This document shows, in pieces, positions 41,190 through 50,160 of a stretch of 64,000 bases of DNA. Below the pieces are notes generated by a model. It was not told the DNA's origin, ran no database searches, and saw only the letters and a program-made list of their open reading frames with translations. Numbering within the stretch: the stretch's first letter is position 1; the number at the start of each line of letters is the position of its first letter. The position numbers and the translations under genes were made by a program. The DNA comes from an uncultured Bacteroidales bacterium (lineage in GTDB: Bacteria > Bacteroidota > Bacteroidia > Bacteroidales > UBA932): the NCBI GenBank assembly GCA_945868745.1, contig CAMBMK010000001.1, positions 1 to 64,000 of the forward strand, given 5' to 3'.

Positions 41190-43646
41190 TTACATGAGTA
41201 TGTCATTGAGCACACCGCTTGCCGTCTGGTATGCCCCGGCTCCGGCTCCCTGCACCACAAGAGGAGAAGGGTAGAAGGAGGAGGTGATGATGGCGGCATT
41301 GTCGGTCCCGCAGAGATTGTAGAGCGGATGCTCAGGGCCTACGGCCTTGAGCGCCATGGATGCGACATAGCCTTCCGGAGTCTTTTCGAGGGTCGCTATG
41401 AATCTCTGTCTCAAGCCTTTGTCGGCCGCCTCCCTGTAGGAGGACGCAAACTGTTCTTCGCTGCTGTCGAGCTTCGAGAAGAACTCCGGCACCTTTCCGG
41501 TGAAGAAGTCCGGCCCGAGGACAGGGGTTATGCGCACATCGGCCTCATCAAGCGGCACTCCGGCCTCGCGGCTGAGAATCAGGAGCTTGCGCAGCACGTC
41601 ACGGCCGCTCAGGTCAAGACGCGGGTCAGGCTCGGAATATCCGGCCTTCTGGGCATAGCGCACCACATCGGCAAATGTCTTTCCGTCGGTGCCTCCCGCG
41701 TATGTACTGAAGATGTAGTTCATTGTGCCGGAGAGCACGGCCTCTATTTTCAGGATTTCGTCGCCGGAGTTGACGCTGCGCGAGATGGATTCGAGAATCG
41801 GGAGTGCGGCGCCGACCGTTGTCTCGTATTTGAGGGATACACGGTTGTCAACGGCAGCCTTCTTGAGCATCTCGTACTGTCTGTAAGGTGCTGCAAAGGT
41901 GATTTTGTTGCTTGCGACAACCGAATAGCCTCTCTCGAAGAGGTTGAGGTATTTGTATGAAATGTCGGAGCTTGCCGTGCAGTCCACAAAGACGGAGTTC
42001 TGAAGCGAAATCTTGGCGAGCTCCTCAAAGAATGCTTCGTCGGCTGCGGATTTGCCCTTTGCAAGCTGGCCCTCAATGTCCTGCAGGCTGAGGCCTTCCT
42101 TGTCGATGACATACTTCCTGCTGTTGGAAATGCCGGCAAGGTGGAGGCGTTTTCCGGTACGCTCGGCAATGGATTCGCGGTTTTTGGCGAGGATGTCGAG
42201 AAATGCTTTGCCCACGGTGCCGTATCCGGCAACGAAGAGGTTGATGTCCTTGTACTTGGATGTCTCGAAAAACTCCTTGTGGATATATCTGATTGCCGCG
42301 TGGGCATCTTCGGAGGCCACGATGACGGATATGTTCCTCTCGGAGGAGCCCTGTGCGACAGCGCGTACGGCAATGCTGCGGCGTCCGAGTGCGGCCATCA
42401 TGCGTCCTGTGGTCCCCCTCTGGCCGAAGATGTCGTCACCGACAAGGCAGACGATGGAGTAGCCGGTCTCGACCTTCAGCGGGTTGAGCTTGCCGAGGGA
42501 GATTTCATATGCGAAACATCTGTCTGCGGCTTCCCTGGCCTTCTCGGCGTCCTTTTCGGACACGGCTACACACATCGTATTGACCGATGAGGCCTGTGTG
42601 ATGAGGATGATGCTGATGTCATTCTCGCTGAGCGTGCGGAAAAGGCGGTAGGAGAATCCGGGCACGCCGACCATCCCGCTTCCCTCGAGGGAGAGGAGGG
42701 CAATGTTGTCGGAGTTGGAGATGCCGATGATGTTGCCGCGGCTTCTCGGAGGGTTCTGTTCTATGATGGTGCCTTCCCCGTCAGGGTTGAAGGTGCATTT
42801 TACATAAATCGGGATTCTTTCGGCCACGACAGGCTGGATGGTAGGCGGATAGATCACCTTTGCCCCGAAGTGGGAAAGCTCGAGCGCGGCACGGTAGGAG
42901 ATATGCTTGATGAGGGTGGATGACGGCACTATTTTCGGGTCGGCGGTCATCATGCCCGGGACGTCCTTCCATGTCTCGAGGGCCCTGGACTTGCTTCCGA
43001 CGGCAAAGAGGGATGCGGTGTAGTCCGAGCCTCCGCGTCCGAGGGTGACCATACGCCCCTTTTCGTCGGCGGCAATGAATCCCGGCACCACGAAGAGGGA
43101 TGTGATAGGGTTGGTCTCTATCATGTTCTGGACTGCCGCATACGTCTTCTGGAAATCGACTGTCTCCTTTCCCGCCTCGCTGTGGACACGGATAATCTCC
43201 CTTGAATCAATCCATTTGGTGGCGATTCCGCGGCTGGCGAGCTTGGTGGCAAGGATCCGGCTGGAGATGAGCTCCCCGCAACCCTGGATGGCATCGAGGC
43301 TGGTCGGGCTGAGCTCTCCGAGAAGATAGACTCCGTGGGAAATGCTCAGGAGCGAATCGAAGATTTCGTCGCACATCTCGGTCACCTCCTCGTGCTTTTC
43401 AACCGGAAGAAGTTCGCGGATGATCTCGTGGTGACGGGCCTGGAAGGAGTCGAGGATTTCCTTGTAGGTCTCGTTACGGTCTGCCGCAAGATGGCCTACC
43501 CTGATCAGCGCATCGGTAAACCCGCTGACCGCAGACACGACGACAATCGTCCTGTCGCGCGATACGGCCCCGGCGATGATTTCCGCACATTGGGACATAC
43601 TTTCGGCACTCGCTACAGACGTGCCTCCGAATTTAAGTACCTGCAT
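41190..43646 (-). CDS. thrA: Bifunctional aspartokinase / homoserine dehydrogenase
   Basis: 818 aa; MQVLKFGGTSVASAESM aspartokinase; LFVAGYGTVGKAFLDIL and GTMNYIFSTYAGG homoserine dehydrogenase. Confidence 0.96.
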   Translation of the reverse strand: MQVLKFGGTSVASAESMSQCAEIIAGAVSRDRTIVVVSAVSGFTDALIRVGHLAADRNETYKEILDSFQARHHEIIRELLPVEKHEEVTEMCDEIFDSLLSISHGVYLLGELSPTSLDAIQGCGELISSRILATKLASRGIATKWIDSREIIRVHSEAGKETVDFQKTYAAVQNMIETNPITSLFVVPGFIAADEKGRMVTLGRGGSDYTASLFAVGSKSRALETWKDVPGMMTADPKIVPSSTLIKHISYRAALELSHFGAKVIYPPTIQPVVAERIPIYVKCTFNPDGEGTIIEQNPPRSRGNIIGISNSDNIALLSLEGSGMVGVPGFSYRLFRTLSENDISIILITQASSVNTMCVAVSEKDAEKAREAADRCFAYEISLGKLNPLKVETGYSIVCLVGDDIFGQRGTTGRMMAALGRRSIAVRAVAQGSSERNISVIVASEDAHAAIRYIHKEFFETSKYKDINLFVAGYGTVGKAFLDILAKNRESIAERTGKRLHLAGISNSRKYVIDKEGLSLQDIEGQLAKGKSAADEAFFEELAKISLQNSVFVDCTASSDISYKYLNLFERGYSVVASNKITFAAPYRQYEMLKKAAVDNRVSLKYETTVGAALPILESISRSVNSGDEILKIEAVLSGTMNYIFSTYAGGTDGKTFADVVRYAQKAGYSEPDPRLDLSGRDVLRKLLILSREAGVPLDEADVRITPVLGPDFFTGKVPEFFSKLDSSEEQFASSYREAADKGLRQRFIATLEKTPEGYVASMALKAVGPEHPLYNLCGTDNAAIITSSFYPSPLVVQGAGAGAYQTASGVLNDILM

Positions 43647-43661
43647 ATTGTGTAAGTTCGT

Positions 43662-44681
43662 TTATAATTTTTCAAGAATCGGAGTAAACAGCTCGGTAAT
43701 CTGCTCATTTTCAAGAAGGAATCCATCGTGTCCGAAAAGGGAGCTGATCTCGTGGTAACTTGCTCCCGGGATCTTTCCGGCCATCACCTCCATGTCCTTC
43801 GCCGGGAAAATGACATCGGTGTCGATTCCGATGACCGTCGTCCTGCACTTTATCATTGAAAGTGCCTTCTCCTCGCCCCCGCGGCCACGGCCCACATTCT
43901 GGCTGTCAACCCCATAGGAAAGATACCAATAGGAATATGCATCAAACCTGTCGGCAAGTTTCTTTCCCTGGTACCTCTGGTATGAAGCGGCCCTGTCGGC
44001 GAAAACGGTGTCATCGTCCGTTTCGAACTGGCGCACATTGTAGCCGGCATCGCACCTGTATGAAAGCAGGGCGATGGACCTTGCACACTTGAGCCCCTCC
44101 CTGCCCCCTTCGAGGCTTGCGCATTCGCGGAAAGTCGGGTCGGCCTCAAGAGCCATTCTCTGCGACTCCTCAAAACCTGTAAGCCAAGGAGTTACCCTTG
44201 AAAGTGTAGCCATGAACACGGCATTTTCCACAACATCGGGACTGCTGATGGCAAGCTCTATGGCCTGGAAGCCCCCGATGCTGGAACCTATCAGGAAGTC
44301 GATTTTGGCAATGCCGAGAGATTCCCTCACGATATTGATTGCCTTGACGATATCGCGTACCGTAACCCTCGGGAAATCAAAATAGTACGGTTCCCCGGTA
44401 AGGGGATTGACCGATGACGGGCCGGAGGACCCGTAGCATGACCCGAGCATATTGACGCAGACCACGAAATACTTTTCCGTGTCTATGAGCCTGCCTTTCC
44501 CCACAAGGGATGACCACCAGTCCGACGGGTCGCTGTTGGCCGTAAGCGCATGGCAAATCCACACCACTTTCTGCCCGTGGTAACCTCCTTCCGAACAATG
44601 ATATGCAATTTCAAGCCCCTCAATGCTGCCTCCCGCCTCAAAAGGGAATGTTTCCTTCAGTTTTATCTTGTGCAGTTCCAT
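43662..44681 (-). CDS. metX: Homoserine O-acetyltransferase (MetX family)
   Basis: WICHALTANSDPSDWW, GSCYGSSGPSS, LIGSSIGGFQAIELA nucleophile elbow, LFGHDGFLLE His. Confidence 0.92.
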   Translation of the reverse strand: MELHKIKLKETFPFEAGGSIEGLEIAYHCSEGGYHGQKVVWICHALTANSDPSDWWSSLVGKGRLIDTEKYFVVCVNMLGSCYGSSGPSSVNPLTGEPYYFDFPRVTVRDIVKAINIVRESLGIAKIDFLIGSSIGGFQAIELAISSPDVVENAVFMATLSRVTPWLTGFEESQRMALEADPTFRECASLEGGREGLKCARSIALLSYRCDAGYNVRQFETDDDTVFADRAASYQRYQGKKLADRFDAYSYWYLSYGVDSQNVGRGRGGEEKALSMIKCRTTVIGIDTDVIFPAKDMEVMAGKIPGASYHEISSLFGHDGFLLENEQITELFTPILEKL

Positions 44682-46375
44682 TACTGTTCCTTATCCTTCC
44701 ACAGGACTACCGCAGTCTGTCCCGTGCGCAGTTTTATCTTTCTGTTTCTTGCCTTTGCCGGGTGGTCGTGGTAATAATTCATATAGACCATTGATGACAC
44801 CCGTTTATTGCCTGGAAATTTCACGCGCTTGCGGTGCGCGCTATTGTTGCTGACTATGGTCATAAGTCCTTCCGGGGTCTGCATCTGGTGCATTGTCACG
44901 GCATAACGGCGCCTGGAAAATACCAACGGAAGGCCTTCCATTATGCCTTCAAGCTCCTTCTTCAGGAAAGAGGTGATGAGTTTGCGGTGTTCGGAAGCGG
45001 CTGCACCGAATGCAATTGCCGACGGAATCCACAACACCCTTCCCCTGCCGTATTTGTTGCGCAGCATCCTCAGGCTCTCGCCGGAGGCTTCGTTGTGGAC
45101 ATATCCGGCAAAGAGCTGTGTCCACAGTTTGTGCTTTCCTATCCTGACCTTGTAGCAGCCCGGCCTGCAGTTGTACTCCTCCACATATCCTCCGAAGACA
45201 TTGGCAAGAGGAAATTCGCGGCTGAATACCGAGTTCATATGCTCATCGAAGCAGAAGCTGAGTCCCTCGACAAACACGAATCCACCCCTCTTGACAAAAC
45301 CGGCAATACGCGGATAATAGCCTGTAGGTACTGAAATCTGGCCTGCAAATACCACGCAACGGCCTCTCGCATCGGCGATGTCCCAGTCATATTCGGAAAT
45401 CTCCCTGAGGTCCGGGATGACGCCCATGTCAGAGATAAGTTCATAGGCTGCCACGAAAGACTTGACCACGGCACCTTCATACCTCATTTCATAGTCAGGG
45501 TCGAAGCTTCCGGTGCGGCACAGCATCTTTTCCGCCATCAGGGACTCCCTTGTGTAAATGACAGTCACGGGAGACTTTACGGGAGTGGCCGCGGCGAAAA
45601 GCTCGGGACGCTGCGAAATCGTCCGGGCAATCGAGGCAACCTCTTCAGCCCTCGGTGTCATACGTCCCTGAAGATTGAGAAGGCTCATCTCCCCCGCCAG
45701 CAGTTCGTCTTCGGGAGAGTTCAATGACTTGATTATGATACCTTTTGCTCCTGCTCCTATTGCAGTCCAGATCCACTGGGAAATCTCGTGCAGCGTCGGA
45801 GTGAAACAATGTTCCCCGCTGTAGATATTGCTTCCGCCCTGAAGCTCGGTCACCCAGAAAGGCTTGTCGCCGGCTGCGGAGGATGCCATGTCACAGAATG
45901 CCGCTACTGCCTTGCCGATCCTGCGGCGCGGGAACCACCCGTAATCCAGCCCGGGCATTACCGACACACCAAGGGCATCTTTCGGGGAATCCTTGGCAAA
46001 ATCCGTAAGGCTTTTCCCGGTGACGATGATTTCATGGTCCGGGTCGATTGCCTTTATGGAATCATAGTCGCAGTCTCCGTCCCTGTATTCCCAGGCAAGA
46101 AGATGCGGACTGGAGGCAAAATGCCTTACAACCGAAAGGTAGAAATCCTTCTGTCCCGAAATGGAAAGAATAATCCTGACGGAATGCTTCCCTGCCGAAA
46201 GGAATGCCGTGTCATATATGCCGAAGCCGCCCTCATGACAGTATTCTTCGTGCACTACAATCCTGCAATGCGACAGGCCGCACTGCCCTACCGCGTGGAA
46301 ATAGGCATCCACCTGACTGTCGGTACGGTCAGGTTCGATGTTGAGCTGTACGGCAATTATCGGTGTTTCGGCCAT
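44681..46375 (-). CDS. GH42/GH-A clan-like glycosidase-family protein, atypical and short, no signal peptide
   Basis: 564 aa; PFWVTELQGGSNIYSG (nucleophile-Glu-like), LLAWEYRDGD; GATase-like beta-galactosidase trimerisation region (VVFAGQISVPTGYYPRIAGFVKRGGFVFVEG). Overlaps metX start by 1 nt. Confidence 0.6.
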   Translation of the reverse strand: MAETPIIAVQLNIEPDRTDSQVDAYFHAVGQCGLSHCRIVVHEEYCHEGGFGIYDTAFLSAGKHSVRIILSISGQKDFYLSVVRHFASSPHLLAWEYRDGDCDYDSIKAIDPDHEIIVTGKSLTDFAKDSPKDALGVSVMPGLDYGWFPRRRIGKAVAAFCDMASSAAGDKPFWVTELQGGSNIYSGEHCFTPTLHEISQWIWTAIGAGAKGIIIKSLNSPEDELLAGEMSLLNLQGRMTPRAEEVASIARTISQRPELFAAATPVKSPVTVIYTRESLMAEKMLCRTGSFDPDYEMRYEGAVVKSFVAAYELISDMGVIPDLREISEYDWDIADARGRCVVFAGQISVPTGYYPRIAGFVKRGGFVFVEGLSFCFDEHMNSVFSREFPLANVFGGYVEEYNCRPGCYKVRIGKHKLWTQLFAGYVHNEASGESLRMLRNKYGRGRVLWIPSAIAFGAAASEHRKLITSFLKKELEGIMEGLPLVFSRRRYAVTMHQMQTPEGLMTIVSNNSAHRKRVKFPGNKRVSSMVYMNYYHDHPAKARNRKIKLRTGQTAVVLWKDKEQ

Positions 46376-46444
46376 ATGACTTCAGAAAATATTTTTCCAA
46401 ACTGCTAATATAAGAAAAATCGGCCATTAATAGCCTTTCAAGGC

Positions 46445-46476
46445 AAAAAAAAGACATCCGACGGAGCGGATGTCTT
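46445..46476 (-). terminator. Intrinsic terminator after tRNA (CAT) / str operon
   Basis: AAGACATCCG (46451-46460) / CGGATGTCTT (46467-46476) perfect stem; A-run at 46445-46452 (U8 on minus). Confidence 0.88.
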
Positions 46477-46479
46477 CTG

Positions 46480-46553
46480 TGGTCCCAACAGGGCTTGAAC
46501 CTGTGACCCACTGATTATGAGTCAGTTGCTCTAACCAACTGAGCTATGGGACC
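46480..46553 (-). tRNA. tRNA with CAT anticodon (Met elongator or Ile2)
   Basis: Reverse complement GGTCCCATAGCTCAGTTGGTTAGAGCAACTGACTCATAATCAGTGGGTCACAGGTTCAAGCCCTGTTGGGACCA; loop CTCATAA. Confidence 0.93.
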
Positions 46554-46595
46554 TGAGTGCGGGACTTTGCGTCCCGCCTATGTTGCTCTGATATC

Positions 46596-46901
46596 TCAGA
46601 CTTTGATTTCGACCTCGACGCCTGAAGGCAGCTCGAGCTTCATCAGGGCATCAACAGTCTTTGCGTTGGACTCGTTGATGTCAAGAAGACGGCAGTAGGA
46701 GTTGAGCTCAAACTGCTCGCGGGATTTCTTGTTGACGAAGGTGGAGCGGTTCACAGTGAAGATCTTCTTGTTGGTAGGAAGCGGAATAGGACCGCAAACC
46801 TTTGCACCGGTAGAAGCCACTGTTTCGGCAATCTTCTTTGCTGACTTGTCAAGCAGCATATGATCGAATGATTTGAGTTTAATTCTGATTTTCTGACTCA
46901 T
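46596..46901 (-). CDS. rpsJ: 30S ribosomal protein S10
   Basis: [45 protein letters not shown]. Confidence 0.97.
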   Translation of the reverse strand: MSQKIRIKLKSFDHMLLDKSAKKIAETVASTGAKVCGPIPLPTNKKIFTVNRSTFVNKKSREQFELNSYCRLLDINESNAKTVDALMKLELPSGVEVEIKV

Positions 46902-46927
46902 ATCAATACTTCTTCAAATGTTAACAA

Positions 46928-49042
46928 TTATTCGTCGTCATCTGCTTTGTAGCCGCTCTTCTCGATAATGTCCTTAGCGAGATTAGCAGGAACTTCCGCA
47001 TAGTGGTCAAAACTCATGGTGCTTGTTGCACGTCCCGAAGAAAGGGTACGGAGGATGGTCACATAACCGAACTGCTCGGCGAGCGGAACGAATGCGCGTA
47101 CGATCCTTGCGCCGTTGGCGGTCGAATCCATCGCATTGATCTGTCCGCGGCGGCGGTTGAGGTCACCGACGATGTCTCCCATATACTCTTCCGGAGTAAC
47201 GACTTCAAGATTCATGATAGGCTCGAGAAGCACAGGACCTGCCTTAGGGCAAGCGTGACGGAATGCCATCCTTGCAGCAAGCTCGAATGAGAGCTGGTCG
47301 GAATCCACAGGGTGGAAGCTGCCGTCGATGAGGGTCACCTTCATTGACGGAACCTCATATCCTGCGAGCACACCGTTTGCCATGGCTGACTCGAATCCCT
47401 TCTGTACTGCAGGAACGAATTCCTTAGGGATGTTGCCGCCCTTGACAACGTTCTCGAACTGGAGGCCTGTTGCGCCTTCGTCTGCAGGACCGATCTCAAC
47501 GATGATGTCTGCAAACTTACCGCGTCCTCCGGACTGCTTCTTGAATACTTCACGATGCTGTACAGGCTTGGTGATGGTCTCCTTGTAGTTGACCTGAGGC
47601 GCACCCTGGTTGATCTCGACGCCGAACTCGCGACGGAGACGGTCAACGATGATGTCAAGGTGAAGCTCGCCCATACCGCTGATGACGGTCTGACCGGTTT
47701 CGTGGTCTGACTTGACTGTAAACGTAGGGTCCTCCTCTGCGAGCTTGCCGAGAGCGATTCCGAGCTTGTCAAGGTCGCCCTGGGTCTTAGGCTCAACGGC
47801 GATTCCGATCACAGGATCAGGGAATTCCATTGACTCGAGTGCAATAGGATGTGCCTCGTCGCAGATGGTGTCTCCGGTACGGAGGTCCTTGAATCCGACA
47901 GCTGCGCAGATGTCACCGGCCTCAACGAACTCGATAGGGTTCTGGTGGTTGGAGTGCATCTGGTACAGACGTGCGATTCTTTCCTTCTTGCCCGTACGGG
48001 TGTTGTGGACATAAGAGCCGGCGTCAACCCTTCCGGAATAAACCCTCATGAATGCGAGACGGCCTACGAACGGGTCGGTGGCAATCTTGAACACAAGGGC
48101 GCTGAACGGCTCTGTAGCCTCAGGCTTGCGGAAGGTCTCCTCGTCGGTTCCCGGAACGGTGCCGACGGTGTTGCCCTTGTCGAGAGGGGACGGGAGATAA
48201 CGCATGACGGCGTCGAGAAGGAACTGGACACCTTTGTTCTTGAATGAAGAACCGCAGCAGGCAGGGATAATCTGCATTGCGATGGTACCTTTGCGGAGAG
48301 CAGCGATCACCTCTTCCTCGGTGAGCGAGTCAGGGGACTCGAAGTACTTCTCCATAAGGGCCTCGTCACATTCGGCTGCAGCCTCTATGAGTTTGTCCCT
48401 CCATCTTTCGACCTCGTCAACCATGTTTTCAGGAACGTCCTGAAGCTCATAGTTTACGAGATTGTCAGAGGTGTCATAGACATATGCCTTCCTTGAGAGA
48501 AGGTCAACAATGCCCTTGAACTTGTCCTCTGAGCCGATAGGGAGGCAGATCGGAACGGCATTAGCACCGAGCTTGGTATGGATCTCCTCGACGCAGGCAA
48601 GGAAATCGGCACCCACACGGTCCATCTTGTTCACATAAGCGATCTTCGGAACACCGTATTTGTCGGCCTGGCGCCATACGGTCTCGGACTGAGGCTGGAC
48701 GCGGCCTACCGCACAGAATGTAGCTACGGTACCGTCGAGAACTCGGAGCGAACGCTCAACCTCGACAGTGAAGTCAACGTGGCCAGGAGTATCGATAAGG
48801 TTGATCTGATATACGTCTCCGTTGTAATGCCAGAATGCAGTGGTAGCTGCGGAGGTAATGGTGATACCGCGCTCCTGCTCCTGGACCATCCAGTCCATTG
48901 TGGCAGCACCGTCGTGAACCTCACCGATACGGTGGGTCTTGCCGGTGTAGAACAGAATACGTTCCGATGTTGTTGTCTTACCGGCATCAATGTGGGCCAT
49001 GATACCGATATTCCTGGTGAATTTAAGATCTCTTTTAGCCAT
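46928..49042 (-). CDS. fusA: Elongation factor G
   Basis: [45 protein letters not shown]; 704 aa. Confidence 0.98.
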   Translation of the reverse strand: MAKRDLKFTRNIGIMAHIDAGKTTTSERILFYTGKTHRIGEVHDGAATMDWMVQEQERGITITSAATTAFWHYNGDVYQINLIDTPGHVDFTVEVERSLRVLDGTVATFCAVGRVQPQSETVWRQADKYGVPKIAYVNKMDRVGADFLACVEEIHTKLGANAVPICLPIGSEDKFKGIVDLLSRKAYVYDTSDNLVNYELQDVPENMVDEVERWRDKLIEAAAECDEALMEKYFESPDSLTEEEVIAALRKGTIAMQIIPACCGSSFKNKGVQFLLDAVMRYLPSPLDKGNTVGTVPGTDEETFRKPEATEPFSALVFKIATDPFVGRLAFMRVYSGRVDAGSYVHNTRTGKKERIARLYQMHSNHQNPIEFVEAGDICAAVGFKDLRTGDTICDEAHPIALESMEFPDPVIGIAVEPKTQGDLDKLGIALGKLAEEDPTFTVKSDHETGQTVISGMGELHLDIIVDRLRREFGVEINQGAPQVNYKETITKPVQHREVFKKQSGGRGKFADIIVEIGPADEGATGLQFENVVKGGNIPKEFVPAVQKGFESAMANGVLAGYEVPSMKVTLIDGSFHPVDSDQLSFELAARMAFRHACPKAGPVLLEPIMNLEVVTPEEYMGDIVGDLNRRRGQINAMDSTANGARIVRAFVPLAEQFGYVTILRTLSSGRATSTMSFDHYAEVPANLAKDIIEKSGYKADDDE

Positions 49043-49055
49043 TCGACGAAATCAA

Positions 49056-49532
49056 TTAGAAACGGAAGTGAGCAAAAGCCTTGTTGGCTTCAGCCATTTT
49101 GTGCATATCCTCCTTGCGTTTGAATGCACCGCCTTCGTTGTTGTATGCAGCGATAATCTCTGCACAAAGTTTTTCTGCCATTGAGTGGCCGGAACGCTTG
49201 CGGGCGTAGAGTATCATATTCTTCATTGACACTGAAATCTTCCTCTCCGGTCTCAACTCAGTAGGCACCTGGAAGTTGGCTCCGCCGACGCGGCGTGACT
49301 TTACCTCGACCTGAGGGGTCACGTTCTCGAGAGCCTTCCTCCAAATATCTAGAGGAGCCTTGTCAGAATCTTTCATCTTCTCGCCTACCATGTCAATGGC
49401 ATCGTAAAAAATAGAATACGCGATACTCTTCTTCCCCTGCAACATAAGATTGTTCACGAAACGGGTTACATTTACGTCGTGAAACTTCGGATCAGGAAGT
49501 AGAATCCTCTTTCTAGGCTTCGATTTTCTCAT
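49056..49532 (-). CDS. rpsG: 30S ribosomal protein S7
   Basis: [45 protein letters not shown]. Confidence 0.97.
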   Translation of the reverse strand: MRKSKPRKRILLPDPKFHDVNVTRFVNNLMLQGKKSIAYSIFYDAIDMVGEKMKDSDKAPLDIWRKALENVTPQVEVKSRRVGGANFQVPTELRPERKISVSMKNMILYARKRSGHSMAEKLCAEIIAAYNNEGGAFKRKEDMHKMAEANKAFAHFRF

Positions 49533-49565
49533 TGTTGGAAAATTAAGGTGAAATTAAAACAAAAA

Positions 49566-49949
49566 TTACTTCTTAGATTTCTTTGGCCTCTTGGCACCGT
49601 AAAGAGAGCGGGACTGAGTCCTGCCTTCTACGCCGGCGGTATCCAAAGCTCCTCTAAGGATGTGGTAACGTACACCCGGAAGGTCCTTTACACGACCTCC
49701 ACGTACGAGCACGATTGAGTGCTCCTGGAGGTTGTGGCCCTCACCAGGGATGTAAGCATTGACCTCTTTGGAGTTGGTGAGACGTACACGGGCAACCTTA
49801 CGCATTGCTGAGTTAGGTTTCTTAGGTGTAGTTGTGTACACACGTACGCACACACCCCTCTTCTGAGGGCACGCATCCAGTGCGCGGGACTTGCTCTTCA
49901 CAGCAATGGTCTCGCGTCCCTTGCGGACTAATTGTTGAATTGTTGGCAT
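49566..49949 (-). CDS. rpsL: 30S ribosomal protein S12
   Basis: [53 protein letters not shown]. Confidence 0.98.
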   Translation of the reverse strand: MPTIQQLVRKGRETIAVKSKSRALDACPQKRGVCVRVYTTTPKKPNSAMRKVARVRLTNSKEVNAYIPGEGHNLQEHSIVLVRGGRVKDLPGVRYHILRGALDTAGVEGRTQSRSLYGAKRPKKSKK

Positions 49950-50106
49950 AAATGATTAAAAATCTATTATTTATGTTACGCCCCAATTTGGGGGACTGCA
50001 AATATACGCATAAAAATTTATTTATCAACACATTTATCAACAAAACCTGCTTCATTTTTCGATACAGGGCAGTTAAATCTTTTTAGGAAAAAAAGATGAA
50101 TTTGCC

Positions 50107-50114
50107 TATCTTTG
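50107..50114 (+). promoter_or_regulatory. -7 element TATCTTTG upstream of GH2 gene
   Basis: TAnnTTTG match 47 bp before ATG. Confidence 0.55.
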
Positions 50115-50160
50115 AAATCTGCGGGCCCGAAAGGTCCTGTTTTACCAAACCCCTATAATA

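Noticed and set aside
46376-46440. Possible SAM riboswitch upstream of the GH-metX-thrA-asd operon
   Set aside because: The short leader (~65 bp) has no recognisable SAM-I/II/III conserved core.
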